Assembly (NCBI GenBank): GCA_963575745.1
Contig: CAUYUJ010013814.1
Coordinates: forward strand, 361,096-425,095
DNA length: 64,000 nt
Direction: 5' to 3'
Source: Prorocentrum cordatum
Lineage: Eukaryota; Sar; Dinophyceae; Prorocentrales; Prorocentraceae
Shown: piece after piece, positions 54,444-64,000 of the stretch
How positions within the stretch are numbered: the first letter of the stretch is position 1
How the letters are laid out: each line of letters opens with the position of its first letter
Position numbers and translations under genes: made by a program
Notes under the pieces: generated by a model
The model's input: only the letters and a program-made list of their open reading frames with translations
What the model was told of the DNA's origin: nothing
Database searches by the model: none

Positions 54444-54629
54444 CTGACCCCTGCCCCTGCCCAACTCCCCGACCGTGTTCGGCACGTGCTCGGCGACGTA
54501 GATGGTCGGGCCGCCCTCGACGTCGAAGCTGCCCGAGATCGACTTGAACACGTTCAGGATATGGTCGAAGTCGTTGCCGCCATTCTGGTCGGAGGCGGAT
54601 GCGTTCTTGGTAATGAAGTTCGCGAAATC
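54444..54629 (-). CDS. Multi-exon gene, exon 8
   Basis: The acceptor GGCCGCCAG precedes GATTTCGCG. 62 codons: DFANFITKNASASDQNGGND, FDHILNVFKSISGSFDVEGG, PTIYVAEHVPNTVGELGRGR and GQ. The donor GTCAGC after GGTCAG is a canonical GT in phase zero. The piece has no low complexity. Another possible small exon lies near 54.3 kb but was not accepted. Confidence 0.6.
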
Positions 54630-54793
54630 CTGGCGGCCCCCCGCCCCCCGCCTCCCCTGTCCTGCGCCCACCCCCCTTGGAGAACAAACAGGTACCGATG
54701 CCGCTACTCCACGGACCTCTCTCAGGGTGCGCTCTGACCATGATTTCCATGCGAATCCAGCTGTGGCAGCGGCAGCGGCGGGAGGGCAGTGAC

Positions 54794-54850
54794 ACGGCGA
54801 CGATGAGGATCGAGGATCAGAGTCTGATCCTCGATCCTCATCGTCGCCGT
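54794..54850. repeat. Perfect 57-base palindrome
   Basis: Two perfectly complementary 28-base arms (starting ACGGCGACGATGAGGATCGA) surround a single G at 54822. It overlaps the end of exon 7. Such a perfect arm pair in an otherwise diverging repeat landscape must be young or kept by a process such as gene conversion. Confidence 0.97.
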
Positions 54851-54902
54851 CATCATTCGGCCACGCTCGTGGGACATAGAACCCAGGCTGCTCGCAGTCA
54901 AC
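54837..54902 (-). CDS. Multi-exon gene, exon 7
   Basis: The acceptor ACTATGCAG precedes GTTGACTGC. It encodes VDCEQPGFYVPRAWPNDDGD plus DE if a GA donor inside the palindrome at 54794-54850 is used. GFYVPRAW resembles the LYVPAGF of exon 9. The donor position is the weakest of the set; an earlier one near ACGAGCGTGGCC is also possible. Confidence 0.45.
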
Positions 54903-55075
54903 CTGCATAGTGAGATGTCACGCCAGCTCTCGGGATAAAGCTCAGCAGGATGATTGAGAATGCCCCCCACAGCCGCAGGGAAGACTAATATGGTGCTGAA
55001 GGTGGGCCGAGCCGAGTCCTCATCTTCCTTTCCCTACGTTTCTACGTTTCTCGCTATGCAGCGTCTCTTCCTTTC

Positions 55076-55440
55076 CCTCCTCCTGCTCCTCCTCTTCCGC
55101 CTCCACCTCTTCCTGTTCGTCATTCCTCTCATCCCCCCCTCCTCCTCCTCATCCGCCTCCTCCCCTTCCTTATCTTTCACGAGTGCGTGAGCTACCGCAT
55201 GAAAACGCGGTTGCCCCCACGCCTCAAGCTCCAAGTTGGAGTCGCCGCGGCTGCAGGGGAGGCAGGAACGGAAATCAGGATGAGGGGGCAGGGGCAGTCT
55301 TTTCCCTCCGTTTCCTCCCTCCCCCTGACCCCCCCTCTTCCATCCTCCTATTCCTCCTCCTCCTCCTCCTCCTCCTCCTCCTCCGACTCCTCCTCCTCCT
55401 CCTCCCCCCTCCTCCCCCTCCCCATCCCCAATTGAGCTCC
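55076..55440. repeat. Intronic (TCC)n patches
   Basis: TCC-rich sequence at about 55076-55165 and 55345-55430 lies in the intron between exons 6 and 7. A short coding-like piece near 55.25-55.18 kb (SNLELEAWGQPRFHAVAHAL) could be a further exon but has no settled frame. Confidence 0.6.
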
Positions 55441-55625
55441 CGCTCGAGGCCTCCTCGCAATCAGTGGGAAGAAGCAACTGTTGGAAGCTGGTTATGTTGA
55501 ATAATCGCTCGGGACATCCTGGCAATTTACCCTCTTCACCGTCCTCATCCTCCTCAACATCATCCCCCTCTTACAGTTGGAAACAATAATCCTTCTCGTT
55601 AGTCCCCCCCCTCCCCCTCCACGTC

Positions 55626-56303
55626 CTCAACTCTAGCCAAGACAATCTTCCTCGTGCCTTTGAGCTGGTACCGCAGCGTCGGCGCCATCATCATCTCCGT
55701 CCCTGCCCAGCAGTGCCCCGTGCTGCTGAAGTACATGCTCGATGTGTCTGTCGTGGCCCTGATGTCTGGCGGCGCGAGCTCGGACCACAACTCGGGCCAT
55801 CCCGCGAACGGCTCGGCCAGCTTCATGAAGGGCGCGTTCTCGACGGGCGGCTTGACGGCCCACTGCAATCGTTTGCCTTGGCCGTTCGCTTTGGATTGCC
55901 ATTGGTTGATCAGGCCAACGACACCTGGCGAACTGTTGCACTCGAACGCGGCGCTCGCATCTGCGACCAAGAACGGCTCGTTCCCGTGGACGCACTCGGA
56001 CACATCATCGAACGACACGGACGCCAGCTTTGTCGCGAGAGGGAACTCAGCTTGGAAGAAATCCCCGATCAAGCAGGTGCGCTTCTCGGTAGCCCTCGCG
56101 ATGCGCTTGGCCGCGGCTGCCAAGAATGACTTCATCTTGGAGCCCTTCTCCTTGAGCTGCTGGCCCTCCCTCGCCTTGACCTGCGCCCTCGCAGACTTCA
56201 CTGCGGCCTCAACGTTCCTCAGCAATGCCTTGAACGACCCGACGGCGTCGGTGAACATCTCTGCGTGCAGCTTCAATGCAGCATTGAACTCGTCCAAGGC
56301 CTT
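55626..56303 (-). CDS. Multi-exon gene, exon 6
   Basis: The acceptor CGAAGCAG precedes AAGGCCTTGGAC. 226 codons start with a coiled-coil-like helix (KALDEFNAALKLHAEMFTDA, FKALLRNVEAAVKSARAQVK), then RTCLIGDFFQAEFPLATKLA, ECVHGNEPFLVADASAAFEC, INQWQSKANGQGKRLQWAVK and YQLKGTRKIVLARVE. The GA donor after GTTGAG gives phase zero. The composition is that of a folded domain. A second short coding-like piece may precede it near 57.55 kb, but I could not place it. Confidence 0.65.
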
Positions 56304-56769
56304 CTGCTTCGAAACATGGGCGAGGATAGAAGGCTCGAAGGCTCGAGGGCTTGCTTGCGAGCCTCGCGCGACTCGGTCGACGTTCCCCTCGAACTTCGGC
56401 CTCCGCGCCGCCGAGGCCGCCGAGGTTCGGGCCTCCCAACCTCGATCCTCGATCGGGTAGCGCGGGGGCTCCGAAGGGGGACCTCGACCGAGCGGCGCGA
56501 GGCTCGCAAGCTCGAACCTCGATCGAGGCCAGAAGGCCCGTGACCGAACACTGAGACCAAGTGTGACGATCGAGCCACGCGGAAGCTCGGTGGGTCGAAC
56601 CGCGGGAACGGGCTATGGGATGGAGGGGGCATGGGAGAGCGGGAGGGGGCATGCTTGTTGCGACGTGCGGGCCCCCTGCAGGGCCCCGCAGGGGCCTCGT
56701 AGGCATCACGCTCACGTCTCAATTGATCGGGACGGGGGGGATCAGAGGGGGAAAGGAGGAGGGAGGACA

Positions 56770-57420
56770 GGAGGGATGCGGATGATGACGATGGTGACGA
56801 TGGTGGTGGGGATGTTGTTGATGATGATGCTGATGATGATGGGGGTGGTGAGGATGGTGAGGATGATGATGAGGATGATGATGATGGTGGTATTGATGAT
56901 TATGATGGTGGTGGTGATGATGATGCCTTTTCCCTGGGCGCGCACCGAGGCTCGAGGAAACGCTACGTAAGAAGGACGCGTAGTAAGGAACCCCATGATG
57001 CTGATGGTGATGAGGATGCTGATGATGATGATGATGATGATGTTGATGATGATGATGATGATGCTGATGATGATGATGCTGATGATGCTGATGGTGATGC
57101 GGATGCGCGGTTAGCCATCAGGTGCCACCTCTCCGAGGCTCCAGGGGCATCAACCTAATTGGACATTGACGGTCTCCCTCTGCGGGGCGCGATGGTGGCG
57201 ATGATGATGTTGATGACGGTGACGATGGTGCTGCTGATGCTGACGATGCTGATGATGCTGATGATGCTGATGATGCTGATGCTGATGATGCAGGCGATGG
57301 CGTTGGCGGTGATGATGCTGACGCGGGGAAGGATGACGATGACAATGAGGAGGAAGATGAGGAGGAAGGAGGAGGAGAAGGAGGGATGCGGAGGAGGAGG
57401 AGGGGGATCATGATGGGGAG
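56770..57420. repeat. Intronic (GAT)n tract
   Basis: GAT/GAC/GCT/GGT triplets in two stretches, 56770-56920 and 57000-57330, lie in the intron between exons 5 and 6. A small unit GACGGTCTCCCTC-like spacer separates them. Confidence 0.9.
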
Positions 57421-57797
57421 GGGGAGGGAGGACGAGGGATAGGAGGTCGGGCGCTCACATTCGCAAGCTGGCTCACGAGGGGGCGCACGAGGAGGAGAAC
57501 GAGGACGAGGAGGAGGAGGATGGGGAGCACGTGGTACGCGACATTGTTGGTCACCCCTCTGCGGGCCCAACGCACGTACCGATGTCTCCCTCATCCGTCA
57601 TCCATCCTTCTCCTCCCCTTTCCCTCCTCCTGATCCGCCTCCTCAGCCTCCACATCATCCCCCTCCTCTTTCTCGTCCTCCTCCTCCGCCCCCGCCTTCC
57701 TCCTCCTCCACGTGTGTGTGTGTGTTCTCTTTCCTCCTGCCTCATTCCTCGTGCCTGCTTGATGGGACAGGCGGCAGGTGTGCGAAGTTTGGACCGC

Positions 57798-58991
57798 CCT
57801 CATCTCCTCGGCTGCCTGCGCGCGCATCCGCAGCTCGACGTCGGTCACCGTCATCATGTGCTTGGCCTGCGAGCGGGACACGCACGACCGTTTGTTCTGC
57901 TTGCAGTGGTCGAAGAACTCAGCCAGCGTCGTCGTGTCAGCCTCGGGGGCAGGGGGGGCGGAGGAGGGGAATGAAGAGGAGGAGGGTGGTGAGGGGGCGG
58001 GCGCCTTCTCCAATGTCCGCTGGGCGTTGCCGCCGACGCGCTCCACGGCAATCTGCGCGGCGGCAGCGGGCTTCTCCATGGCCTCCGCCAGCGTCGCCCA
58101 GCCGACGCTCAAGCTGGCGTCCTCGAACACTGCCTGGCACAGGCTACCCTTGAGGGCGAGGTTGGACACGAGAACAGCAGCGCCCGAGCCACCCAAGTCC
58201 GTGCCCACGCCCTGGAAGACGGCCGCCGCCTCGAGGGACGTCTTCTTCCAGTCTTCGATCGTCTTCGCAACTTTGAGCTGGAACTTGGAGAACTCGGCCG
58301 CCGCCTTGTCAGCAATGATCGACTCATCCTCGGCGCTGTCCGAGTCAGTGAGCTCGGACCTCTTGTCCACGTCGTCCTGGCCGCCGTCGCCGTCCTCCTC
58401 CTCCACGTCGCTCACGCTGTCTTTCCGACGGCGCTTCTTCTCATTCTCCTTGCGGCCAGAGCGAGAGGGCGAACCCCAGCGGCTGGCGACACGGCTCTTG
58501 GCCCCGAGGCTCCTGCTCCTAGACCTCGATGTTGACACAGTCTGCTCTTTCAACTCCTTCTCATCATAGTCCACCGTGGTCTCAGCGCGGCTGCGGGGCT
58601 TGCAGCGGTTGGTCAAGAAATTGCTGCCACTCGCCGCCGCTGTGCCTGCGTTGGCCGCGTGGAGGTTCGAGCCCCACGTCGAGTCACGGCCGTCGAGGCC
58701 GCCCATGGGCAAGTCGGCCTCCATCCTCATGAGGTCCTGCTCTTTGGGGTTCTTCTTACTGGCACCCTCAAGCTTGAGGACGTTCGCAACTTTCGACTGA
58801 TCATACCAACGCACGTAGTCCTCCACCGCCACCAAGACCCTGAGCGAGTTGCCTGGGCCTAGCCAGTCGGTCTCTTTGCCCGACTCCTCAGCAACATCCC
58901 TGGACCACATGCCCTCGGCCTCGGAGGAGGCTGAGTCGGGGGGGGATTCGGCACCGTGAAACACGCATCCGAAAACTTGGATGCCAAGTTC
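57798..58991 (-). CDS. Multi-exon gene, exon 5
   Basis: The acceptor CTTCGCAG precedes GAACTTGGC, inside a hairpin noted separately. About 398 codons follow: ELGIQVFGCVFHGAESPPDS, RVLVAVEDYVRWYDQSKVAN, a Ser/Arg patch (STSRSRSRSLGAKSRVASRW), a basic-acidic patch (KENEKKRRRKDSVSDVEEED) that may be a nuclear signal, then helices (AAAEFSKFQLKVAKTIEDWK) and FDHCKQNKRSCVSRSQAKHM. Three donors of the GA, GC and GT type lie within twelve bases at the end, all in phase zero. This is the longest unique coding exon of the window. Confidence 0.65.
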
Positions 58992-59035
58992 CTGCGAAGA
59001 GGGAGAGCCCATCTTCGCAGGTACGTGGCATCCAA
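58977..59035. repeat. Hairpin over the exon 5 acceptor
   Basis: Arms TTGGATGCCAAGTTCCTGCG plus AAGA (58977-59000) and its complement (59012-59035) match at 22 of 24 positions around an 11-base loop. The minus-strand acceptor CGCAG lies inside the left arm. Inverted repeats at intron ends are known from introner-type insertions; whether this is one is unproven. Confidence 0.9.
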
Positions 59036-59159
59036 GTTTACGTGGTCATCCATGGGAGTTGTCACGCCATGTGGTTTCGAGGCTGATCCGAAGTGGAGGA
59101 ACGGGATGAGGATTAGGGTGAGCGTTCGAAAACCAAGAAATTCTGAAATTCCCGTTTTC

Positions 59160-59560
59160 AAGCTGGAAGAAGGGAATGTGAGGAGGAGGAGGTTGAGGAG
59201 GAGGAGGAGGAGGAAGTGGACGACAAGGAAGAAGAGGATTAGGGCGAGGAGGAGGAGGAAGAGGAGGAGGAGGCTGAGGAACGAGGCGCAGGGGTTCACT
59301 ATCCTCCTCCTCCTTCCCATCCTCATGTAATCCTCAATCCGAGGAGGAGGAGGAGGAGGGACGAGGAGAGCAAGCTGCAAGGACGCCCAGAGGAGGAGAA
59401 TGAGGAGGAACAGGAGGAGGCAGAGGATGATGAGGAGGAGGAGGAGGATCAGGAGGAGAGGAGGATGAGGAGGAGGAGGGAGGAGGAGGATCAGGAAGAG
59501 GAGGAGGAGAAGGAGGAGGAGGAGGAGGAGGAGGGGGACAGTGACCCCCTCCTTCCTCCC
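59160..59560. repeat. Intronic (AGG)n tract
   Basis: AGG/GAGGA triplets with interruptions fill most of the intron between exons 4 and 5. Confidence 0.85.
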
Positions 59561-59575
59561 CTGCAGCAGCGGCGC

Positions 59576-59665
59576 CTCCAGCTTGGAGACGCCAGCTTCC
59601 TCCATGTGGTACTTCACGTACTTGTACTTATGCATGAAGATGCCCTTGGTGCCGCGCTCGCTCAC
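59576..59665 (-). CDS. Multi-exon gene, exon 4
   Basis: The acceptor TTGGGAG precedes GTGAGCGAG. It encodes thirty residues, VSERGTKGIFMHKYKYVKYH then MEEAGVSKLE. The donor is GCGCCG after CTGGAG, a GC border in phase zero. Codon use and absence of low complexity set it off from the triplet repeats on both sides. Confidence 0.6.
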
Positions 59666-59711
59666 CTCCCAACGCCCGTCAAATTTGAAAGAACGACGGG
59701 CGCCACGACGA

Positions 59712-59713
59712 AG

Positions 59714-59755
<42 letters not shown>

Positions 59756-60112
59756 ATCATCATCCACCTCCTCCTCCGCCTCCTCCTCCTCCCTCCCTCC
59801 TCCCCCTGCCTCCTCCTCCCTCCCTCCTCCTTCCACTCCTCCCCTACTCCCCCTCCGCGTCGACCAGTCGTGGGAGTGGGAAGCTCGCCAAAAACATGTT
59901 CTACCGCGACAGGGTTGCATCATCATCATCAGCATCATCATCATCATCAGCATCAGCATCAGCATCATCATCATCATCAGCATCATGATCATGATCATCA
60001 GCATCATCACCATCACCATTACCATCACCATCACCATCACCATCAGCATCATCACCATCATCATCATCATCATCATCATCATCCTCCTCCTCCTCCTCCT
60101 CCTCCTCCGGTA
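59712..60112. repeat. Intronic (CAT)n and (TCC)n tracts
   Basis: CAT runs at 59712-59760 and 59920-60085, with TCC runs between and after them, form the intron between exons 3 and 4. Confidence 0.9.
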
Positions 60113-60178
60113 GCCTGATAGGGGTGGGGGGTGGAGGGGGGGGGGGTGGAGGGGGGGTTGGGGGCCGTATTGGGCCAC

Positions 60179-60289
60179 CGAGGGCCGAGGGCTATCTTGA
60201 ACGATATTGGGGTGACATCTGGAGCCTCTGGCAGTCTGGAGCTCTCGCCGCGGGTTCCCCTGAGCCTGAGAGTGCTTCCAGTGCAGCTG
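60179..60289 (-). CDS. Multi-exon gene, exon 3
   Basis: Acceptor GCGGGCAG; encodes QLHWKHSQAQGNPRRELQTA and RGSRCHPNIVQDSPRPS. The proposed donor is GTGGCC after CCCTCG, phase zero. The right border is certain only within about thirty bases, because other GA and GT options exist. To its left lie G-rich runs and a long CAT/TCC triplet intron. Confidence 0.45.
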
Positions 60290-60319
60290 CTGCCCGCACC
60301 ACCACCCGCCCACCCCCGC

Positions 60320-60380
60320 CTGCGCGGACTCGTACACGCGCAGAAACTTGGCGAAGTCGTAGCTGCCGCGGCAGATCCCT
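60320..60380 (-). CDS. Multi-exon gene, exon 2
   Basis: The acceptor GTGGCAG precedes AGGGATCTGCCGC; a second possible acceptor is the AG just before CTACGACTTC, in the same phase. It encodes GICRGSYDFAKFLRVYESAQ. The donor is GCG after CGCGCAG, a GC border. The remaining phase is zero, matching exon 3. Confidence 0.6.
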
Positions 60381-60624
60381 CTGCCACGCGCCTCCCACGC
60401 CCGCGAGGCAGGCGAACCAGATCGAGCAACCCTTCCCGAGGAATGAGGGCGCCAAAAACAGAATGGAAGACGGAGGAGACGGGAGAATGGAGGACCTGGC
60501 GGCGGCGGCAAGATAGGTAACCTGGTAGGGTGAGGCTGAGGATATGAAGGGAATGAGGCAAGAAGAGCATATAGGATGAGGGTATGATTTGGAAGATGAT
60601 GTTGGGGGTGTCGGGACCCGACGC

Positions 60625-61247
60625 CCCTCCTTGCATGTGGCGAAGTAGTTTTGCATGAACATGATCAGCTTGGGACGGTCCCGCTTGCCGCGGATGGCCT
60701 TGAAGTCCTCCTGCGCTTTCTTGCCCTGGCGCCGCGCGTCCTCGGCTGCGGCTTTCAAGCCGCTCGTGTGGAACCTGCAGAACGCCTCCCTGTTCATCGC
60801 AGGATCCTCGCACCCTGGGAACCCGCAGGCACCCGCCTGCAGCTCCCCGCCGCCACCGCCAGAAGCCGACATCCCTTTGGACTTGGGCTTGGGCTTGGGC
60901 GGCGGCGGCGGCACACCCGACTGGGACCCGCCGCGGCGCTCGCCGCGGCGGCTGCGGCTGCGGCTGCGGCCGCGACGGCGACCGTCGGGACCGCGGCCGA
61001 ACTTCGGGGACCCCTTCGAAGTCCTCGGGGCCGTCGCCTTCGAACCCGACTTCGGAGACGGCGAGAGTTCGGTGGATTTGCCCGTCGACCTCGCCTCCTG
61101 ACGTGTTGTCGGCCTCCCACGGCGGCGGCCTGCCGAAGGCGACTTGCCTCGGCGCGACTCGCTCGAAGGCTGGCGGCGGCCGCGGACGTCGGCGCGGCCG
61201 CCGTCGTCGTCCTGGAAATCGCCGACATCCGCGAAGAAGTCAGCCAT
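60625..61247 (-). CDS. Multi-exon gene, exon 1 (start)
   Basis: Starts MADFFADVGDFQDDDGGRAD at ATG 61247. A basic, Ser/Arg-rich part follows (GRRRGRSRSRSRRGERRGG), then poly-Pro, then ACGFPGCEDPAMNREAFCRF plus H, a C-x4-C-x10-C-x2-H motif that may bind zinc. A charged helix (AEDARRQGKKAQEDFKAIRG) and KLIMFMQNYFATCKEG end it. A GC donor (GAGGG before GCGTCGG) leaves two bases of a codon, which the next exon completes. The RS-like part suggests a nuclear or RNA-associated protein, but this is inference. Confidence 0.65.
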
Positions 61248-61289
61248 TGCCGACGGGCGCTGGCGTGGTGGTCTGGTGCTTTGAAGCAC

Positions 61290-62140
61290 CGAAGCTCTGG
61301 AGTCTGTCTGACTGAACCTGGCCTTGGGCCAGAAGCTGCCGAGGCCAACGGGCGAAAGCAGATGGCGGGCTCGGCCTCACCCACAGGAAGGGAGAACATC
61401 CAGGGATAGGGAGGTAGGAAAAGATGAGGGGATGTATGAGGTGACAGGGAGGGGTAGGGAGGGATGCGGAGGGGGGGGGAAGGATCGGAGGCTAAGACGT
61501 TGGCCATCACTTGATCCGAGATGCAAACCCTCGGAGCGGAAATTCGGGCAGATATATTCCAAACCCGTACCAGCTGGCCGCAACGGCCATGCCCATGGAC
61601 CACGCATAACACAATGCAATGATGTAAAGGGCAAAGGAGGATGCGCGGAGGAGGAGGAGGAGGCGAGGAGGAGGAGGAGGAGGAGAAGGAGGAGGAGGAG
61701 AAGGAGGAGGAGGAGGAGGGAGGAGGAGATCGTTTCCTCGCGTCCCTCGTTTCCTCGCGTTCGTCTTAGGCCGTGGGAGGTGGGAGGAGGACGAGGAGAA
61801 GGAGGAGGAGGAGGAGGAGGAGGAGGAGGAGGGAGGAGGACGACAAGGAGGATGAGGAAGAGGCGCCACGGTTGCCCCAAGATTGCGCCCGATTCTGAAT
61901 TATATTTCACGCAGTGGACCCCCCGTCTATGATGTAAGTTTTAGCTCGTGACAAGTTGCACGAGCTAGTTTTTTTACGAGCGGTGATGTGCCGCATAGGT
62001 CATGGGAGTCACATCGTTGGGTGTTCTGTGTGTGTTGGTTCCCCATGTGGTGCCCGATCATGATGTGGGGTATGTTGCGTGCGTGCTGTTGGCGCGCAAG
62101 CACTGCTTGGGGACCTGAGTTGAGTGCAGGTCTTCGCGCT
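61290..62140. repeat. Upstream spacer with (AGG)n tracts
   Basis: AGG tracts lie at about 61640-61720 and 61790-61850. No coding sequence is visible. This would hold the promoter and trans-splice acceptor of the multi-exon gene, but no element stands out. Confidence 0.6.
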
Positions 62141-62149
62141 AGGGGCCTC

Positions 62150-62505
62150 AGCGGCCTCAACGCAGAGATCACCAGAGAGAATCATCGAGTTCGGGTCTTC
62201 TTTGGCCCCCCCCCCCGTTCGTCCCAGAAGGCCCAAGATAGCCATCGAGACGTCCCGAACGGCTCCCAGGGCAGCGACAGAGGCCCCTGGCCAGGCCAAC
62301 GAGGCCTCCCGCGCTGAGATTTTCAGTGAAGATCTTCGCTGTGGGGCTGCGGGGGCCAGAGCTCGTCGAGTTCGGGGCCGTTTGGGGCCCCCAGTGACCC
62401 CAGTGCCCCCAGTTCGCCTCAGAAGGCCCAAGATGGCCCCCAAGACGCCCCGAGCCCCGAGCGGCTCGCGGGGCAGGTACCGAGGCCCCTACCCAGGCCC
62501 ACTTA
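62150..62505. repeat. ~180-bp tandem duplication
   Basis: Two units (about 62160-62330 and 62331-62505) share TCGAGTTCGGG, CCCAGAAGGCCCAAGAT, GACAGAGGCCCCTGGCCAGG against TACCGAGGCCCCTACCCAGG, and GAGATTTTCAGTGAAGA against GAGATCACCAGAGAGAA. Parts use the CCAAGATGGCC vocabulary of the 20-21 kb block. Confidence 0.7.
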
Positions 62506-62689
62506 CATGCAAACAGTGGGTCGAAGCACGGCGTTGCGCCCATGCCCCCGACGCCCGCCCCTTCATGCCGAACGGGAGCGATAGAGAGAGAGAGAGAGTG
62601 GGCGGCGCAGCTGGCCAAGACGATGGCGCCGATTTCACCCATCCTCGCGCGACGCCGACTCGCCGACTGGGGTGCAATGCCCACGCGGT

Positions 62690-62990
62690 CATCATCATCA
62701 TCATCATCACCACCATCATCATCATCATCATCATCAGCATCATCATCATCAGCACCATCATCATCAGCACCATCATCATCAGCATCATCATCACAATCAG
62801 CATCATCATCCTCAGCAGCAGCATCAGCATCAGCACCATATTCATCACCACAAGCACCACCATCATCATCACCATCACCACCATCCTCATCATCAGCATC
62901 ATCAACGTCGTCATCACCATCATCACCATCATCATATCATCATCATCATCATCACCATCCCCCTCCTCCTCCTCCTCCTCCTCCTCCTGG
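62690..62990. repeat. (CAT)n tract ending in (TCC)n
   Basis: CAT/CAG/CAC triplets (62690-62960) run into a short TCC tract. All frames are open. Confidence 0.9.
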
Positions 62991-64000
62991 ACTCCTTGGG
63001 CCCACGCGCATCATTATTCGTCCCACGGCCCCTTCCACCGTTCTCTTTCTCAGTTCCTCCCCACATCTCCCATCTCCAATCGGCCCTCCCTCCTCGCCCA
63101 CTCCGCCCCCCACCAGCAGGGCAAAGGCGGCGAAGGCCACAAGGGTCGCGGCGCCAAGGCCCGTCATGGCAGCAGCAGCACGAAGTCCTGCGGACCGCGG
63201 GCCGCGGTGCATGCGCATCGCGCAGGCCACTGACCACGTGCATGGTGCATGTGCGCGCAGGGGACGAGAATGTATACAGGCTTTGTATGCCAACATCTAC
63301 ACGCATCTACAGATGCGCGCGCGTGTGGAATCTGGACATGCGTGTGTGTGTGTGGCGTGCATCTGTGGAAGTGTGCATGTGCATGCTACACGGGTGTATG
63401 ACCACACATACGTTCACATGTGCAGATATACGCGCGTACCTAGGGTATACATACATGATACATACACCTATACTCACATACGTACACACGTTGGTGTGCA
63501 TGGACGAAAAAGCGTGCGTGCATGAACACGTACATGCAAAAGGTACGCACATGCATACATACGTACACATTTACAAACGCCGAACGGTAGTATACACGTA
63601 TATACACACGTAAACATCATCCGGTGGACCAAGAGGGGGGGGGGGCAGGAACGGGCAAGAGAGGCTCAGAGGCTCAGAGGAGCGCAAAAGACGGAAACGT
63701 GCACAACACCTACGCATGTGTGAAGTGCCGCGACAGAACAAATGCTTTGGCCTGCCCTCCCACGCCGCCCCAAATGAAGATGGGGGCGCAACGCATTTGG
63801 GAACCGAATTTCGTGACAATTTCGTGGCGTCATAGTGTCAAACGAAGTGGCCGCGGCATATAGTACCAAAAACGATATAACCAATTCCGTGGGGAACACA
63901 GGGCAGCGGCGACACGCCGCGACCGCGATATAGGTGCCAGCGCATCTGCAATTACACATGACAAAATAAACGGGCGGGGGGCCTCCCCACCACCCCACCC
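62991..64000. other. Terminal stretch, no gene seen
   Basis: From about 63230 to 63610 the sequence alternates purine and pyrimidine (CATACATACGTACACAC, GTGTGTGTGTGG), a pattern prone to Z-DNA. ORFs on both strands are short and dominated by Cys, Val, Tyr and His from this alternation. Nothing else can be supported. Confidence 0.5.

Larger units (their letters stand above)
49455..61247 (-). other. Multi-exon host gene, proposed span
   Basis: I could join eleven coding blocks on the minus strand from ATG 61247 to TAA 49455 using GC, GA or GT donors and AG acceptors, with matching codon phase at every junction tested. The product would have about 1,390 residues: an RS-rich N-terminus with a Cys/His motif, an alpha/beta body, and a long Ala/Glu/Lys-rich tail ending in a hydrophobic anchor. 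I do not know its function. The Cys/His N-terminus and the YVPxG-type motif recall a dinoflagellate-specific family I have seen before. Missing short exons are possible, for example near 57.55 and 54.3 kb. Confidence 0.55.

Noticed and set aside
57530-57600. Possible extra exon near 57.55 kb
   Set aside because: Short, three open frames, and no acceptor/donor pair that keeps phase.

Overview
The window looks like nuclear DNA of a dinoflagellate. It is GC-rich and dominated by microsatellites, minisatellites and decayed retroelements. Several kinds of evidence point the same way: two copies of the dinoflagellate spliced-leader sequence embedded in genomic DNA in nested form, introns using GC-AG and GA-AG borders, a Rab6-type GTPase, and three LINEs plus a tyrosine-recombinase retroelement whose proteins have the style I associate with dinoflagellate retroelements. 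The high GC content would suit a Prorocentrum-like genome better than most Symbiodiniaceae, but the species cannot be fixed from the sequence. There is one 100-base assembly gap (13901-14000).

Layout. 1-3.4 kb: four tandem-repeat blocks. 3.6-5.5 kb (-): retroposed, frameshifted ORF1-like gene with a nested spliced-leader relic at its 5' end. 5.5-16.0 kb: triplet repeats, a 20-bp satellite, a duplicated 1-1.6 kb unit holding a 21-bp minisatellite, TAC, TA and GA/CAGA tracts. 16.0-20.1 kb (-): decayed DIRS-like element in the order reverse transcriptase (RT), RNase H, methyltransferase-like, tyrosine recombinase. 20.1-21.9 kb: minisatellite with segmental copies. 22.0-30.2 kb (+): long LINE (LINE-A) with ORF1, RNase H, AP-type endonuclease, RT, two zinc fingers and a methyltransferase-like C-terminus. 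30.5-34.7 kb: first two exons of a RAB6 gene (-), bracketed by two copies of a foldback MITE. 34.9-36.0 kb: unassigned coding-like sequence and a large triplet palindrome. 36.3-41.8 kb (-): LINE-B with a nested spliced-leader relic at its 5' end. 42.1-44.8 kb: 73-bp and 24-bp minisatellites. 45.0-47.5 kb (-): 5'-truncated LINE-C. 49.45-61.25 kb (-): one multi-exon host gene that I could assemble in phase through at least eleven exons. 61.3-64 kb: repeats and no recognisable gene.

The retroelement genes show stops, frameshifts or lost catalytic residues, so most are relics. The two plausible living genes are RAB6 (only its 5' half is visible) and the multi-exon gene. The ORF starts used to find coding stretches include non-ATG codons, so long ORFs in triplet or 21/24-bp repeats were treated as artefacts. 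Statements on family resemblance rest on memory of the families; no database was searched.
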